This document shows, one piece after another, positions 46,691 through 60,729 of a stretch of 64,000 nt of DNA. The DNA lies in the NCBI GenBank assembly GCA_947247005.1, contig OX365948.1, positions 6,820,001 to 6,884,000 on the forward strand, read 5' to 3'. Origin of the DNA: Spisula solida (taxonomy: Eukaryota > Mollusca > Bivalvia > Venerida > Mactridae). Made by a program: the position numbers and the translations under genes. Within the stretch, counting starts at the first letter, position 1; every line of letters starts with the position of its first letter. The notes below the pieces were generated by a model. It had not been told where the DNA came from. It saw only the letters and a program-made list of their open reading frames with translations, and searched no databases.

Positions 46691-47800
46691 TTTGGCCTGG
46701 GGCGGAGCCCTAAGGCCATAATTATAATACCACTTTTCTCAGCATGTCAGAATTTGCAAAATCCAAATTCCCCAAAAATCCCAATTAAATTACATTCGCA
46801 TACATGCGCAATAAAAGTAGTTCTTTCTCAGATCTCACTAACCCGCCGTTAAATATGCAGAACGTTAACTATTTAACATGACAGTAACATGTAAAAGTGG
46901 AAAAGAAATAGTATTAAAGCAAAATTGTCATTCACCACAACACTACATGCGCAATAAAAGTAGTTCTACTCCACCTTTAAAAGTTGCAAGGGTGATAACT
47001 GCGTAGGAGTATAAATTACTTATGATAGACTAGATTACCTCCCCTATTACTACGTTTACATTTTGTTAGCTTGGCAAATTAGTATGATGAGTGTACATAA
47101 TTATTCTTTAAACAGTTTAAACATGAAACACATAAAAAACAATTTTTGCACTTTATCCATTTAACATTTTTTTAAACTTTAGCAAGCATTATCCTAAAAA
47201 ATCATTTATATTTGAAGGATTGTATTTTATGCTAACTGACGCTTCCGTAGCTCGATACCGGTGGCGAGAAAATATACGCATTTTTCAAGTTAAACATAAA
47301 ATATAATAATTTATGCGAAACTATTGTCAGCGAGGTGGTAAAATGATGTTTTCATTGTCTTCAAGTAAGACTTTTTACAAATTCATATAATTTGGCTAAA
47401 ATAATCGCGATTTTTGTATCTGGTTGCTCTATACGCTTTAAGCATTCACCGCCCTCACGTACGTGTAAATATCTCGCATATTGTCGCACAATTAATTTTT
47501 TTACCCTGTAATGTCGATATGGTGAATGTAGTTCAATATGTGACTGTGCATGTATGTGGTAGTGGGGGGGGGGGGGGCAATAACGGGATTACGAGATCTC
47601 TTGTTTATTACTAATAGCATGACCAATAGATTAACCATACAACTTTCTAAGGTCAACATAACTGGCAGTAAAAGAGCACGTGTATTTTCTACAAAATATT
47701 TTTGATCCGTTTACATTTACTTCAGTTTAGTCCGTAAACTGCTTCCCAAGCGAATACAGTTTAGCCCTAGGCCTTCAGCGCTTGCAGCGCTTTGATTTAA
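46691..47800 (+). repeat. Composite dispersed repeat, copy 2
   Basis: ggcctggggcggagccctaa, ctacatgcgcaataaaagta and ccctaggccttcagcgcttg match 10184-11003 in order. A 13-G run lies at about 47565-47577. Confidence 0.6.
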
Positions 47801-47804
47801 ACTG

Positions 47805-48270
47805 AAAGCACCCCTGATCGTTTCCCGAGGATCTTGAGCTTCGGGGATGCCTCTCCGAGATATTCCCGAGCTTCGGGGATGCGTCCTCGGGATATTCTGG
47901 ACATGAAATCGCGAGTACATGTACATCGGGCAAAATTCAATGCATGCATTGAAATTTTCCGATGTACTCGCGATGTCACTCATGACTTCCCGAAGCCTCC
48001 CCCAGACACCGGGTAACCTCATTCAGACCATGATCGGGGAACCACCTGATTTCAATTGGCAGTACATCCCCGTGGCAGTTGGACTGACACATAAAGTCGG
48101 AAAAACACCGGGAGTTTTTCCGATCCCTCCCGATTTATCACGATTCCTCCCGATTTCACAAACTGTCTCATAACTTACCAGAACATTGAACTAGACCAAG
48201 CAGACCATGTTCCCGATGCCTCCCGAAGCTTATTTATGTTCATCGGGAGTACCTAGCCGAGGCAGAAAAT
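47805..48270. repeat. ~500-bp dispersed repeat, copy 2
   Basis: Matches 25115-25560 (tcggggatgcctctccgaga, then tgcattgaaattttccgatg and catcgggagtac). Confidence 0.75.
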
Positions 48271-48279
48271 ACTAATTGG

Positions 48280-49800
48280 GTCCTATGCTTTAAATATAAT
48301 TGAAAATGGTCTGGGGGTGTACCGTTTTTTCAAACCAGTTTTGTATGATTGGTCTTTAATGGAACGTTAAACACAGGTCTGATTGTATTTGTTTTATTAA
48401 TGGCTGCATGGGAAATGAGATCATAGATAATACGGATTTGATGATAAAATTCTGATTGCATATATTACTGTCGAAACTCGTTTACGAGATTGTGATGCTT
48501 ATTGTGTACCTAACCATAAAAAATCATTGAATATGAGTTTCGCGTCGCGTATGAATACATTAATTTAATAGCGTTTAGGTAAAAAATGTTCCTATGTAAA
48601 CATCTAGTTACTATTCTGTTGCTTTTCACTTTTATTTATTTAATCAATAATGATATTGAAACGAATAGATAGCGTATGTTTGTCACGTTGGTTCTTTGTT
48701 TGTTTATTCGGCTGTTTACTTCACGGCTGCAGATTCGGCTTACAAGTTTTTCTGGACTATATAATAACCGGTACTAACCCACGAAGAACCAGCAAGTTCT
48801 CCACATGTGGAGGAAAATCGACATTGTTGATTCTTACAGTAAACCATAGTGGTGGGGACTCAATGTTCACATTCTCGGACAAGTGCGGTCATTGTCAATA
48901 TCTTTGGACCAGGACAGAGCTATAGGTAGTAAGATAGCTGTTTCGGGATAGGGTGATTCGATCATGTAGCGAAGGCAGACAACTACTTGGATGTACGTGA
49001 CTTTAATATAGAACCACTCGGTCACTGAAGTCCCAACCATAAGACGAAAGAGCACACACTTATGGTATTAACAATTTCTAAACCTATGCAAACAAATGTT
49101 TGTTTTTCATTTACATTATTTATGTACAGTACGAATAAAGCGTGGTTTAGTATACGTGTACAATTTATAGATAAACAGGAAGTGACGTACCGTACACGTG
49201 GTGCCAGCGTTGGTGGAGGAATATTTCTTTTCTGGCTTGTACAACATGTTGGTTCACCAATCTCCATTACATAGACAGAATAACTGAAAAATGTGAAATA
49301 TTGTAATCATTATAAAAGTTTAGTCCGGAGAATTTGACACAACTCTCGACCTTCTATTAGCATAATTTAGCAGCTGATATATTGTCTAAATTTATAATCC
49401 CGGTTGTATATTTTCATAAGCGAAAAGTATCAAGAAGACGCTCGATGTGTAATACCAACACAAATCTAAAGAACCGATATTGCACAATTTGCTGGAGGAA
49501 ATTTATATATTCAACGCAAGAACCTTGCAATATATTCATGTATAAAGGTCAGGATCAAGTCAAATTCTCTGAGCTATAATACGTATGATTACAACTTTAA
49601 AAGTACGCCATCAAGACAATTTAAAAAGCATGTACCGTTAAATGTTCCGTTATTAAAACTGCGATTTCACTATATAGTAATTAATAGTTGATATTCTTAT
49701 AAAAAAAGGCATATGAACCTACACGTGTAGCTAAACTTGTACGAATAATTTATTCCAAAATTAATGCCTTTAAACACGAAGACATCGCAAATTCTGTTTA
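48280..49800. other. No gene recognised
   Basis: Overlapping short frames on both strands near 48650-49270 lack splice signals that join them and look like chance. Confidence 0.4.
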
Positions 49801-49804
49801 ATAA

Positions 49805-50642
49805 TGTAGCGTACAGACAATCAAAAGCCATGCAGAAACGACGGATATTTCACGCAAGCCTATATACTCACGCCCGATGAATGACATAATTAGCCATATA
49901 GGGAGGTAATTATAACTACACTGAAGTGAAGAACAGGGAGACTTTTTACAGCCGTCACTCGGCACTTAACACCTGGGGTATGTTCGTAACGTCTGTCCCG
50001 AACACTGTGCGGGATGTTCTACTCCGAACAACTTACGAACAAAACAGAACTGTCCTGCACAGTGTGCCGAATGTTCTACTCCAAACACCTTACGAACAAA
50101 ACGGAACAGAAAGTAAAATGTTTAAGATGACCAAAATTGTAGTTGCAGCCGTAATATTGGAGGAAGAAATATGCATGGGGATATATTTAAATGTGACTGT
50201 TTGCCCGCAATGGCCAATGATTTATTATATTATATTTTATGACACAAGCGGCCATTGTTGTTCTTGTAATCACATGACTGTTCAGGTTGCACCACCTCTG
50301 TGGCGGGCACAGAAAGAACAAGTTCCGAACAGTGTTCCGGTTAGTTCGTGTGTTCCACTGTCTGGGATGTGCGGAACAGCGTTACGAACGCGCCCTTGAT
50401 GTAGTGATAAGTAAACACTGTAGCGCACAGACAATCCAAAGCCACACAGAAACGACGGCAGCGCTTAGCCATCCACGGAAGAGTCAGACCTAGAACCAAC
50501 CATCCACATCCCCAAATATGGATAATTCAAGCAAGCCTATATACTCAAACCGCAATGAATGACACACTGTGGTTTTCGAATTATGTGCATAATTAGCCAT
50601 AAAGGGAGGTAATTATAAATGATAACTACACTGAAGTGACGT
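49805..50642. repeat. Direct repeats flanking a hairpin-ended element
   Basis: 49805-49929 and 50420-50642 share cagacaatc(c/a)aaagcca, gcaagcctatatactca, attagccata and gggaggtaattataa. The first copy lacks about 90 bp. Between them lies the element at 49974-50398. Confidence 0.7.
49974..50398. mobile_element. MITE with 'gttcgtaacg' inverted ends
   Basis: Left ggggtatgttcgtaacgtc and right gcgttacgaacgcgccc are inverted. Interior short direct repeats include cttacgaacaaaac(a/g)gaac. It resembles hAT-type MITEs by its ends only. Confidence 0.5.
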
Positions 50643-50649
50643 ACTAGTA

Positions 50650-51745
50650 TGTAAAACGTAATATAAAGCGCCACTCTTAAACAAGTATAAACTTCAAGTT
50701 TACTTTAAAATGTATGTTTTTCTACGAAATATGCTTCAATACCACATTATCACCATATGACTACATAATTATCACTTTAAGTTGTAGACATTATCCGTCA
50801 TGAGGACATGAATAACGAGCCAGAATAATTGATGAGTCAATGTGAGACAGCAAGACAATGGAAGTGATTAGCACGTTAACGGTTCTTTTCATCTATTTCA
50901 CCGAACGATATGTACGTACTTTAAAATATTTCTTCCCGCCAGTCCAAATTATCACCTGAAGACTATATAATTAACACAAACATGTTGTCTATAGGTTGTC
51001 AATAATAGAAAAGGTCTTCAGACTTCTTCCTAAGTGCTTATGTTGAAAATGTGACAGCCGCTGGGCGTATCTCGCGAACTAGAATTACACGAGACACATT
51101 CCACGACGACTATATTGCGCATGTCTGGAGGATGGCTGACTTCATTATGACCATCACTGTGGCAAATACAAGAGCTGATTAAATCAAAGGGTTTACAATG
51201 CGTTTGGAAGTGTCCTTATATATTCACATGTCCGCTTCCGCAAAATATCAAACCGCTGGGTCTCGTCCATGTCTCCGCATTTCGCCATCGCATGCTTTGT
51301 TCGCATGTTTTCCGCGAAAAATCATTTTTTATGCGAATTGCTACTAATCTAAGATATTCATCAGAGGGTACTGTAACGATTGTAGGAAGTTAGAAACGCA
51401 TATCGATGATGAATACACTTCCGTTATAACTACCAAAAAAACAAACTTACCATATCACCGAAACAACATAGTGTGTTGCAATTCTTCATATCTTTATTTA
51501 TGCACACTATGATGCACATGGGTGTTGAAAATATAAACATGGAATATATCTCATTTCGCAGGAATGCACAGACAAAGGATAGATCAGTTTTTCACACACT
51601 TAAATACTATTATGACATTATAGATGTACAACGACCTTCGAAATATGACCTTAGGACGAGTTCATTTGCTAAGGATGAAACGATATTTACCGTTATTGTT
51701 TTTGGATAGATTATGGATATATGTTAAAAAATGCACGTTATTTTT
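50650..51745. other. No gene recognised
   Basis: AT-rich; nothing with clear splice borders or repeat structure. Confidence 0.45.
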
Positions 51746-51751
51746 CAAGTT

Positions 51752-51836
51752 GACAGCGTGGCCTAGTGGTTAAGATGGTCTATACTCGGAACTTTCATAC
51801 TTTTTATATGGGCTGTGGGTTCGAGTCCGCTGCTAA
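51752..51836 (+). mobile_element. tRNA-like sequence (SINE head or decayed tRNA)
   Basis: tggcctagtggttaagatgg is a full A-box match and gggttcgagtcc a full B-box match, 83 bp in all, close to Leu/Ser-type tRNA length. The partial acceptor pairing (cagcg/cgctg) is present, but the anticodon and T stems pair poorly, so a functional tRNA is unlikely. Confidence 0.5.
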
Positions 51837-52276
51837 ACTCTTTTTCAATAATTGTATTATCATACATTTTTGTAATACATTAGTTGTTTTACATATTTTA
51901 TTACTTAATGAATAATAAAATTATATTTTAGGTTTAATACAAATTTGCTTTGTTTATTTTATGATTTTAGTCCGCCCTGGATCATTGTATTTATTGCTCA
52001 GAGGACAATTACAAACTATATTCATCATTGGTTTAGCTGAAATCACTAGTCTAAGAAAATTCTGTAGGAACGTCAAAATTAATAAGCGTTTACTCTGGAA
52101 ATACGTATAAGGAGCACAGTTTGGGTGACCGTTAACCGATGTTTCTGTTCAACAGTCTTGACGTTGGCATGTTTTCAAGGATTAAAATACAAAGGAAATA
52201 GATATATATTTTAATAGTATATATAAAATAGACATGCACGCGCATGTTTTATTTAGCAAACTTTAAAAAAATATAT

Positions 52277-52355
52277 TCAAAATGGATGGGATTCGAACCC
52301 AAGCAAAAATATATTTAGATCCATTAGCAGTAGCTTAGCCTACTGCGTCATGGAG
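52277..52355 (-). mobile_element. tRNA-like sequence on - strand
   Basis: On the - strand, tgacgcagtaggctaagcta (A-box-like) is followed by tgggttcgaatccca, a perfect T-stem-loop type B box. The acceptor stem is not convincing. Confidence 0.45.
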
Positions 52356-52534
52356 GACGATGTAAGCTACCATTTCAATTCCAAATAAACCCCTTTTACC
52401 CGGATTATTTCATTATTAAAAGTACAGTTACGCCCGAACGATTGTGTTTTATCTATTCATATGTACAGTGAGGGTTTTTATTTCATTGAGACATACTGTT
52501 ATGATTATATATGATAACAGTGTAGAAATACCAC

Positions 52535-52806
52535 GTGACATTTGGCTACAGGTCCAGGACAAATTTGCTTCATTTCGAAAACAAAAAGTAAACACCGATT
52601 TCTATGAAATATACACCACGCTAAGGGAAAAGTATTTGCTTTCCATGAAATTTCAGCAGCTGTACCGTTTTGTTCAGCAGCCTGTGAAACCTTGGAAAAG
52701 ACGAGGCTTGAAACAGGTTTCATAGGGTGCGTGGAAAAACGACCAAACTGCTGAAAAAGATCTTACATTTTATGGAAAGCAAAGATCACGTGGTATTGCC
52801 ACACTG
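52535..52806. mobile_element. Decayed copy of the cacgtgg TIR element
   Basis: taccacgtgacatttggcta at one side, gctaagggaaaagtatttgc inside and cacgtggtattgccacactg at the other match parts of the 27917-29811 ends. The 94-codon frame across it (52444-52725) is therefore not counted as a gene. Confidence 0.5.
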
Positions 52807-52988
52807 TATAATGTCGACCTTTTATTTTAAAGACTAGTGTATCATTAGTAACAAAACTAGGATCAGTGACACTAAAAACACAACACATATCTTAATACGT
52901 ATAAGATCGGAACGTAATTAAATTTGTTAATTGTATACTGCTTAGTTTGGCGTTCTATTACTTTTAATGAAGTGGGTTCAACACCAAA

Positions 52989-53604
52989 TTAAACTAAATT
53001 GTTCGTTCGACTCCATTGCGTGGTTATAACTAAGTCACCTTTGTCACTACATGTATAGTGCGTACAACGAACGATGTTTTGATAAAAAGTAAACCGATAT
53101 ACTACCATGTAAAGCGCCACCAAACGGATGCATGGAAAAGGGTATCCATGCCCGTTTCCGGAACGCGGATCGGTCGTCGAGGTAAAGTTCCTAGAAGATG
53201 TTGGACCCACCACCATGATGAATGAGTCAGATGCTAGCAGAAGAGCAAGTTTATAGGACTCGTTATTTTTATTACTGGTTAGTATAGTTAGACATCGAAT
53301 AACATAATGACTGAAAACCAGGTAAACAGATGAAAAACACTTACAGACATATAACAACACTATCCAAAGGCAACTCATTTCCCGTCTGCAAGACGTCAAG
53401 CACTTCTTCCGGAATACATTGGCAAGTTATAAAATCTCGCATACAGTTCTCGTCATGTAAACAAGTCTCGTAGTTATATCCGAATGCACACGTGACCGGA
53501 GATTGTAACAATGAGTTCGGCCATTGGCCGGAAACAAGTGTAGCCATAGTAAGGGAGATAACTGTCGTGTATATCCACCGATGTCCAAACAATTTGTCCA
53601 TTGA
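52989..53604 (-). CDS. Candidate two-exon gene for a secreted or membrane Cys-containing protein, 152 aa
   Basis: Exon 1 runs 53604-53345, with ATG at 53601 two bases after a strong acceptor (ttatttctttacacattgcag region), so a 5' non-coding exon upstream is implied. Exon 2 runs 53190-52989. The donor is gtaagt and the acceptor cttctag, and the phases agree (CT|G). Residues 1-25 (MDKLFGHRWIYTTVISLTMA, then TLVSG) look like a signal peptide. The mature part begins QWPNSLLQ and holds CAFGYNYETCLHDENC and ITCQCI in exon 1, then PFPC, RCTHYTC and a glycosylation site NFT in exon 2. AATAAA on this strand lies at 52826-52821. I do not recognise the family. Exon 2 could instead be spliced on at an ATG|GTAGTA site, changing the C-terminus. 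Support comes from signals and phase, not homology. Confidence 0.5.
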
Positions 53605-53679
53605 CTGCAATGTGTAAAGAAATAAGTATAAAACAAAAATAGTTACGATATGCTACGACCTTCTTGTTAATACCCACGC

Positions 53680-56600
53680 AACAGAACCAACCCGATGTTA
53701 AATAGCCGTTCTATCACGTTTTCAAATACATTGTACATTATTTCTTAACTGAATACGTAATTTGAGAAAACCAAACACCTTTCAGACAAATGGTTTCAGA
53801 TATGTTGTGTATTGCAGAAACTAAATATACCATACATAAGTATACATTACCCCATTATATACAAGTGGACATGTGTAGCAAGTACCATACAACATGTGTA
53901 TAATAACGGATACTTTAAAAATAGTTTTAATATTTACATATTACACTAGTTTCTAGCTGTAAACATTTGGCAGATAATATATATGCCGGCCTGCAAAGGA
54001 CCATAATTCTGGCAAATATATCAGCAAGACAAACTCGTTCCTTGATGTACACGTACATAGTATCAAGGTTAGTCAACTGTGAACATTTGAAGCAAATTCT
54101 ACCAAAACTGTATGCATTTTGACACAAGAATACGCCTACGAACAGACAGGTGGACATAATGATATGGTTTAATGTGGTTACAAGTACGCAGAAAGCTGTT
54201 AAGATCAATTCACGTAAAACGGTTTCAAAAAATATGAGAAGAAGATATATGCGAGCAAATTGTAAATGAAAACATGTGCAAAGCTACAAAAGCTATAAGT
54301 GAATGGGCAAGACACGATATTTGTGTGTATCAGATTACATTTGGAAGCATGAAGTTACATGTATTTGAATGAAGACGAAACATATAACAGTATGAAAACC
54401 TGTCATTTTTGCCTACAGTCGTTTGTAATTACAGAAATCATTTTCTCACAAAAACTGTCACATTTATATAAAATATTTCGTGTTAATGATCAAACTATAA
54501 ATCATTACATACACGTTTTTCTATAGCTGACATTTTATATGATGTTACCAAACACATACAAATTAAAGAAATACATAAAAGGTTACCGAGTTTCCCGTGA
54601 TATGCCTTTATATCTTTCTTATTAAACATGACTGTTTGGTTATTAGAAGACAGAGAAGCCAAATAAATCATGGGCATCAGACATATGAAAAAATGAAACT
54701 GAACATATAATAGGCACAAGGCCAATAAGTGACAGATAATCGAGATGCCAAATGTGTCAATGTGGCTTCTACGAGAAAAGTACGACATATGTATGATATC
54801 TGGTATCTTTATAGATATTCAGTAACAAACTTCAGAAAGTGGCAAGACAATTTGTATACAGTATTAGCCAGGATATAACAATGAGGTTTAAAACTCCTGT
54901 TGAGCAGATTAGGGTTTGTCTTTAGGTGGGTGGTTTGGTAGGCGGTATCTAACCTTTAATGATTCTATTTTTACTTGTTGTAATATATCTAGTATGGTAT
55001 TTGATATGAAGTTAAGCTAAATAAAGACAAATATTGAGATTGATATCCTTTGTTAACCAATGCCTTCTTTGACAAACGATTAAAAAACATTATTTTAATA
55101 ATTAAAACGACTTGAACAAAAAGACCTTGAGTAATTGAATAATGCCTTGCATAAAATGAGTTATAAGTTGAACTTGTCTATGAATTACCATCAAGAGCGA
55201 CCAACAACTGTACTATATACCGAAATAGATGTTCTGTTCAGTTTTGTAAAACAAACTTAGCTAACTACCAGTTTCACACATGGGATGCATCAAATGTGGT
55301 CAGATATTGCCACTGAATTCAGTCGTTTTTATACATAAATTACCCATTTGGATACTAGTATAGTAGTATAATAGTATTAAGAGAGTTAATTGCTTCATTC
55401 CGATGTCCCTCGTCACAAGTTAACTATATACAAGTTACAGTTTTCTCGAATGTACAAGTGTACTTTACAGGGTGTCACTCATATTACATCAACGTACTTC
55501 AATGATCTGTCAATAAGTTTATCTAACATAGTTTAATTAAATTAAATGTCGTAAAGACCGTTTTCCCGTCCGCGTTTGTCGCGTTGTGTTGCGAATGATA
55601 CACTGCTACGTGCGACGAACATTGGTTATTAGTTCAAACCAATGCTTATATTCCAAACGTACATAGGTTTACTAAACTTCCAGACGGCTCAACTAAAAAA
55701 TCAAGCGAAATTGAAACAGAGCTAAGTTTGAAATTAAACATTTATGATTTCACAATTCTCGCTAGCTATTAGACCTACGCGTGTCATTATTCAGGAAAGT
55801 TTAACACTAACAGGTTAGGAGAAATCAAGTTAGCACCAGCAAACAAGTTATTTCTTAATCCAAGTTATTGACTTTCAAAGTTTGACTACTAAAGAGTTAT
55901 TGTCATGGAATCTATGGAAATTGATGTGTTCGTTATCTTGGCAGATGTTGTGAAAATAGTGTAGTTAGACAGGCAAGTCATACATACTGGTCGACCCGCC
56001 TTATGTTTGTCGAAGATTACTTGTCGAAGGTTACTTGTCTATTGTTTTCAAGTAAATTGATTGGACAATGCCTTATAATTTACCGGTATCAGTTACAATG
56101 TTTGTACACAGTACTTAAACAACTGGCGTAATGTCAAATCATAGGGGTAATGGTGAGCGAACATTCAAGTAAAATACGTGTAATTGATATGAGACCGTTG
56201 TAGAGAATGCTCCGAAATTTTATTCGACGAAGATTGTTTGTCGAAGGGTGTTTGTCGGAGGTTATAAGGTCACTCCATTGAGTCATATTTCCATTGTTTT
56301 ACAACCAAAATTGAATCCTTTCATTGGTCAACTGAATTCTCTATTAACATCTGGCGATTGGTCAATTATGATTAAGACGATCCCCTGACCTAACATACTG
56401 TAACAATCTACCATAAACATTTAACGGGTGCATACTTTCAACATTTATGGTGTTTTAATACATGTGTTTCTAACATAAAAATGCAAAGCAGGGATAATCT
56501 CGTTTGAATACAAACTCGTAATAAAACTGCGGACATAGTACCAGGGCCATACATCAGCAAAGTTCATTGCACAATTAAAATCTGCCAGGGATTGTTTGGA

Positions 56601-56920
56601 AAGAAACCAATTTCTTGGCAGTTGAGAGTTTCTGCAAGCTCTTTTTGCGACATGTTTGAAGAGAAAAAGAACTGACTTACTGATTCCACTTTTAATTTTT
56701 TCCGGATTTTTTTGTGACACCAACGGAACGAAATGAACATCAAATTATACTACACCAGTCTAAACTGAAATCAGAAACATGAGAAGCTATTGTTCTGAAG
56801 TTAAGCATACAAGTCAACCACATCTTTGACATTATATTCATATGCCCCTTGGTCATTACTCCTATACCTATCATTTAATTGTTTTCTGAAATTTCAGCTA
56901 TTTTTCCTTCAGGATTTGAA
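53680..56920. other. No gene recognised upstream of the - strand secreted candidate
   Basis: This region should hold any 5' non-coding exon and promoter of the - strand gene. I saw no repeat or exon that I can support. A mariner-like cagggtgtcactcatatt sits alone at 55469. Confidence 0.4.
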
Positions 56921-56949
56921 TTGTAAAAATGAGATTACAGGAGTACGCG

Positions 56950-57285
56950 GTGTTTTACACCATACTGGCACATTTAGGAACATAGGTGTTTATTTTGGAT
57001 TCGAATTGTACGCACGAGATTATAAGAGTACCCTTAGACACGTCTTTTTATGCAATAACTCTTCCTTACTAAACAATAATGGACAGTTATTGAAAGATGT
57101 ACTAGTAATACCAAGACCGGGTATTTCTATCAGAAAAGAGCATAATGAAATCAAAGTACTGGAAGTATGAATGGTAGTTGATCGTTATAAGTAACCAATG
57201 CTTGTATATGTGTTTTACATCATACAGGTACGTTAAGAACGAAGGAGTTTATTCGGAAAGAGCTATGGTTACGCATGGACCCTTT
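56950..57285. repeat. Diverged local duplication
   Basis: 56950-57020 (gtgttttacaccatactggc … ggtgtttattttgga) and 57205-57275 (gtgttttacatcatacaggt … ggagtttattcgga) align at about 75 %. The open frame over the first copy (56826-57170) is not recognised. Confidence 0.5.
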
Positions 57286-57299
57286 ATCACACAGCTGTC

Positions 57300-58735
57300 T
57301 ATATCCTCCAAGTCAAAGGCCATTAGCAGGGTGAAAACCGAATGTCCACGCACTTAAGACAGTCGAATGCAAACAACAACAATATCATCATCAGCAACAA
57401 TGGAATCAGGATTTATTTCATGATACATAGATAAAGGTACACAGCAGAGATGGTTCCATAAAATGAAAAGATAACATCCAAATCAAATTCTAGTTGTTTC
57501 AAAACTACAATTGGTCATTACAAAAGCCATCATTTGATGTATAATTATTTTGTTCTAAACGTATAAGCCTACTCTATCTTTGTTATGCCAAATTAAGAAT
57601 TTAGCAGGCCACTGACTACCAAAGGTTTTTGGTAGAGAAACATAAAAATCCAGGCATAGACTTGTTAATCGGACAGACGTGGAAAAGGACAATACAGCTG
57701 TACTGCTTATTACAAAACTATTTTTATGAGGTTTAGTTTTCTCTTATATTTAAAGAAATGACACCAGAATGTTGGTTCCATCGTTGGGCTTCAATACATC
57801 GTCAAATGTTATTTCCGCTCAATGTATTTTACTCTTTTGTTGTTACATAAGTGTTATTTATGTAAATTGCATGTTATATTTGCATCTATGTCGGCTGCTG
57901 GAAAACAGCGATGTGATAAATTAATACGAACTTGAATACAAGAACATCATTTTCATTTTGTGTTCAAGACATGGATCAGCTATGAGATTCGTGTCTCGAT
58001 ATTTTATTGCTTTCAAAATTGAATTAATGTCTAATGTCGTACAGTGTAAGCTGTTTTGGGTAATATGTGCGTTTTATAAAAATAACGCTCTAGAGAGCCA
58101 AACTATAGCATTGTCTTGCAAATCTTTAGGCGATGAGAATAGTAAATACTTCTACATATAAGCGACATGTAGAAATATATTTGAGACTCATTTCTGTAGC
58201 AGATAATGTTTTATTTTCTTGTGGGAAAACAGATAAAAATAAGTGTAATATAACTGTTCTGTATGTCACGCGCGAAACAAGGACGTACTCAATTGCACGT
58301 CAACTGGAATATTGTTTGATAATTCATGTTATGCCGTTAACGTTTTTGTCTTTTATTTATTATTTACACACTTCTTCATAATTTGATATTTAGGCCAACT
58401 TTAGTTTAAAGCCTGAAATGATTTTGCAGCCTGTTTTCGTTTCAGATAATGAATGTCACTGGTGTCTTGCAGGACCTGCAACAAGGCTGTCTCACATGAG
58501 CGATCATCGATTAGGTCCCATAATTTTCAAGACGAACTACTTCCAGTGTGTTCCTGATAAGAATGGCATACGGTAGATTGATAATTACGAGCAAGGTTGC
58601 ATTGTTTGTATGTTATCATGAGGGAAAAGGTTATCTTCTCAAAGAAAAAATAAAGTTTCTTTGAAGCTTGGGAGTCTTTATAAGGTAACACCGTTTGAGC
58701 TATATAATGATGTTCTAATAATTCCATATAATTGC
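57300..58735. other. No gene recognised
   Basis: Short frames only, with no joined splice pattern. Confidence 0.45.
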
Positions 58736-60729
58736 CCTATGCCTAACTGGCAGGGGAGGCTTCATTGCACTTTTATGCTGCAATTATTAGTGTAACTAAA
58801 TATGAGCTTTTCTCCAGGAAAACCTGATATTTTGACGTAATACAATTACTATATGTAATAAGCTTTTAAAAAGCTCCAAAATGGCATAAAATTATACTGT
58901 ACATGTATTTTGATTCAATTTTAATTAATTGAGCGACCAGCTCACATTCATGTATGTTTAACATTTCGTGTCTTTGTGGAAAATAAATACTCTATCGACC
59001 CCGTTGATGCTACTAGTCTTACATTTGGTTCACATTGCTATACCCTAAAATATTGAGAGTGTGGGATTACGGGTTCAAAGACCACGAGCATCCAAAGTTA
59101 AGGGGCAGTATATAGGCTTACTTGAACTATCTTTTCTTGTGGGGATATGGATAGTACGTTCTGTGTCTGTCGGCTGCGTGTGTGGCTATGTGTTGTTCGC
59201 GCTTCTGTGTGACTTTAAATTGTCGGAGAACTACAATATTTGATAGATTGGATATTAGTACATAAATATCTTATTTGGCGCTCGTATTGTGCAAGGGTAG
59301 TTCTAGAACTATGCCTTGCTACTTTGTAGTCTACATAATAGTAACTATTAATGTATGTATAACCGAGACAAGGTCGGTTATATGTGAGGAATGATTACAT
59401 GACTGTATATTTGACTGTCTGAATACGAACCGTAGTTCACACATACAGTCTATACATGTTTCAATGTATTGCCAAGCTTACCACAATATTTTAAATCAGT
59501 CAGACTCATCAAGTCAATGATTTCTATATCTCAGTAAAACTTAGAGTTCCTCCATTTAATTAGCATGAAGCAGTAATTGTGTTCGGTTATACTAGTATAG
59601 CAAAATTGAAATGTTATTGTACTTCGCGAACGAAAGCGTCGCACTCCGGAAATTTATTACCATGCATGGGAAGACAATTTAATTCACCAAGATTTTCCAG
59701 AGCAAAGTGGCACGTTCTACTTATATATTTTTTTAAAATTCATACCAACGTTTAGCATGATGAGGTTACGTGTGCTATAGGCGACTACTCACAAACTTAT
59801 GAGACACAAACATATTCATAATCGGTATCACATGGTGCATGGTCTGGACACATTATTGATGTAAATCAGAAGATCATACTGACTCTACTAGAAGTAAAAG
59901 GCTTTTTTGACCAAAGCAAACAGTAGTTTTCTGGCAGTTTTTCTTGTTTTTTTGTTATCAAAATAGCTTTTTTGCTTTTACAATCTTATTATTGTGGACC
60001 ATAATGAAAGTTGGTTCGCCTAATATGTTATCTATTGAAATAAAAACGTTATTATTATTATCCTAAGACGACGATATATGAATGAGCCGTTCTCCAGGAA
60101 AACCGGGCTTAATGACATTGTATAATTACTTCATACATAAGCAAAGATGTTTAAATGTCTGAAGTAAGAAAATGTGTCTGCCATGCATATAGATTTACCG
60201 CATGCATAGGTAATCGAATAATACATGTATAGTACTATCCATAAGATTAATAACTTCTCCAAAACGAGGTATAATGTTGACATAACTGACTTCATTACTT
60301 CGGTGATCAATTTCTGAGATCAATCAAAAGGGTGGGTCACTGCGTAAATCAGTACTATTTTTATGTAAAATCACTAATCATATGATTTAAATATGCATTG
60401 TTAAACTAAAAACATAATTATGATATATTTTGAAAAGTTCATGTCAAGATTTATCCAACACTGGATCCGTGAAATGTTTGTTTCTGTTACTTTAATTAAA
60501 TTACGTTTGAATGGCGTTTGTAACGTCATATCAATGTAGTCGTATGTTGCTGGTTTTTAAGGTCCGTAATTTTGTAAACGTTTGTCATATCTTGTTCACA
60601 TTTTCTGAAACTGTCCATCTGAACTTGTTTTTCTAATAATTCATCATCATAACTGCCAAAATGTTGCCACGAGTGACCAGTTTTCCAAGAGACGACGTGG
60701 TTCATTTGTATACACAGTTTATAAGGGGT

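Noticed and set aside
48650..49267. Overlapping frames, one with GGKST resembling a P-loop
   Set aside because: The rest of the frame has no NTPase features, and no splice sites join it to another exon.
51752..51836. Possible true tRNA-Leu/Ser
   Set aside because: A and B boxes are good but the anticodon and T stems do not pair well.
52444..52725. + strand frame of 93 codons (DIWLQVQDKFASFRKQK…)
   Set aside because: It overlies a decayed copy of the cacgtgg TIR element.
56826..57170. + strand frame of 114 codons
   Set aside because: No family recognised and part of it lies in a local duplication; splice context weak.
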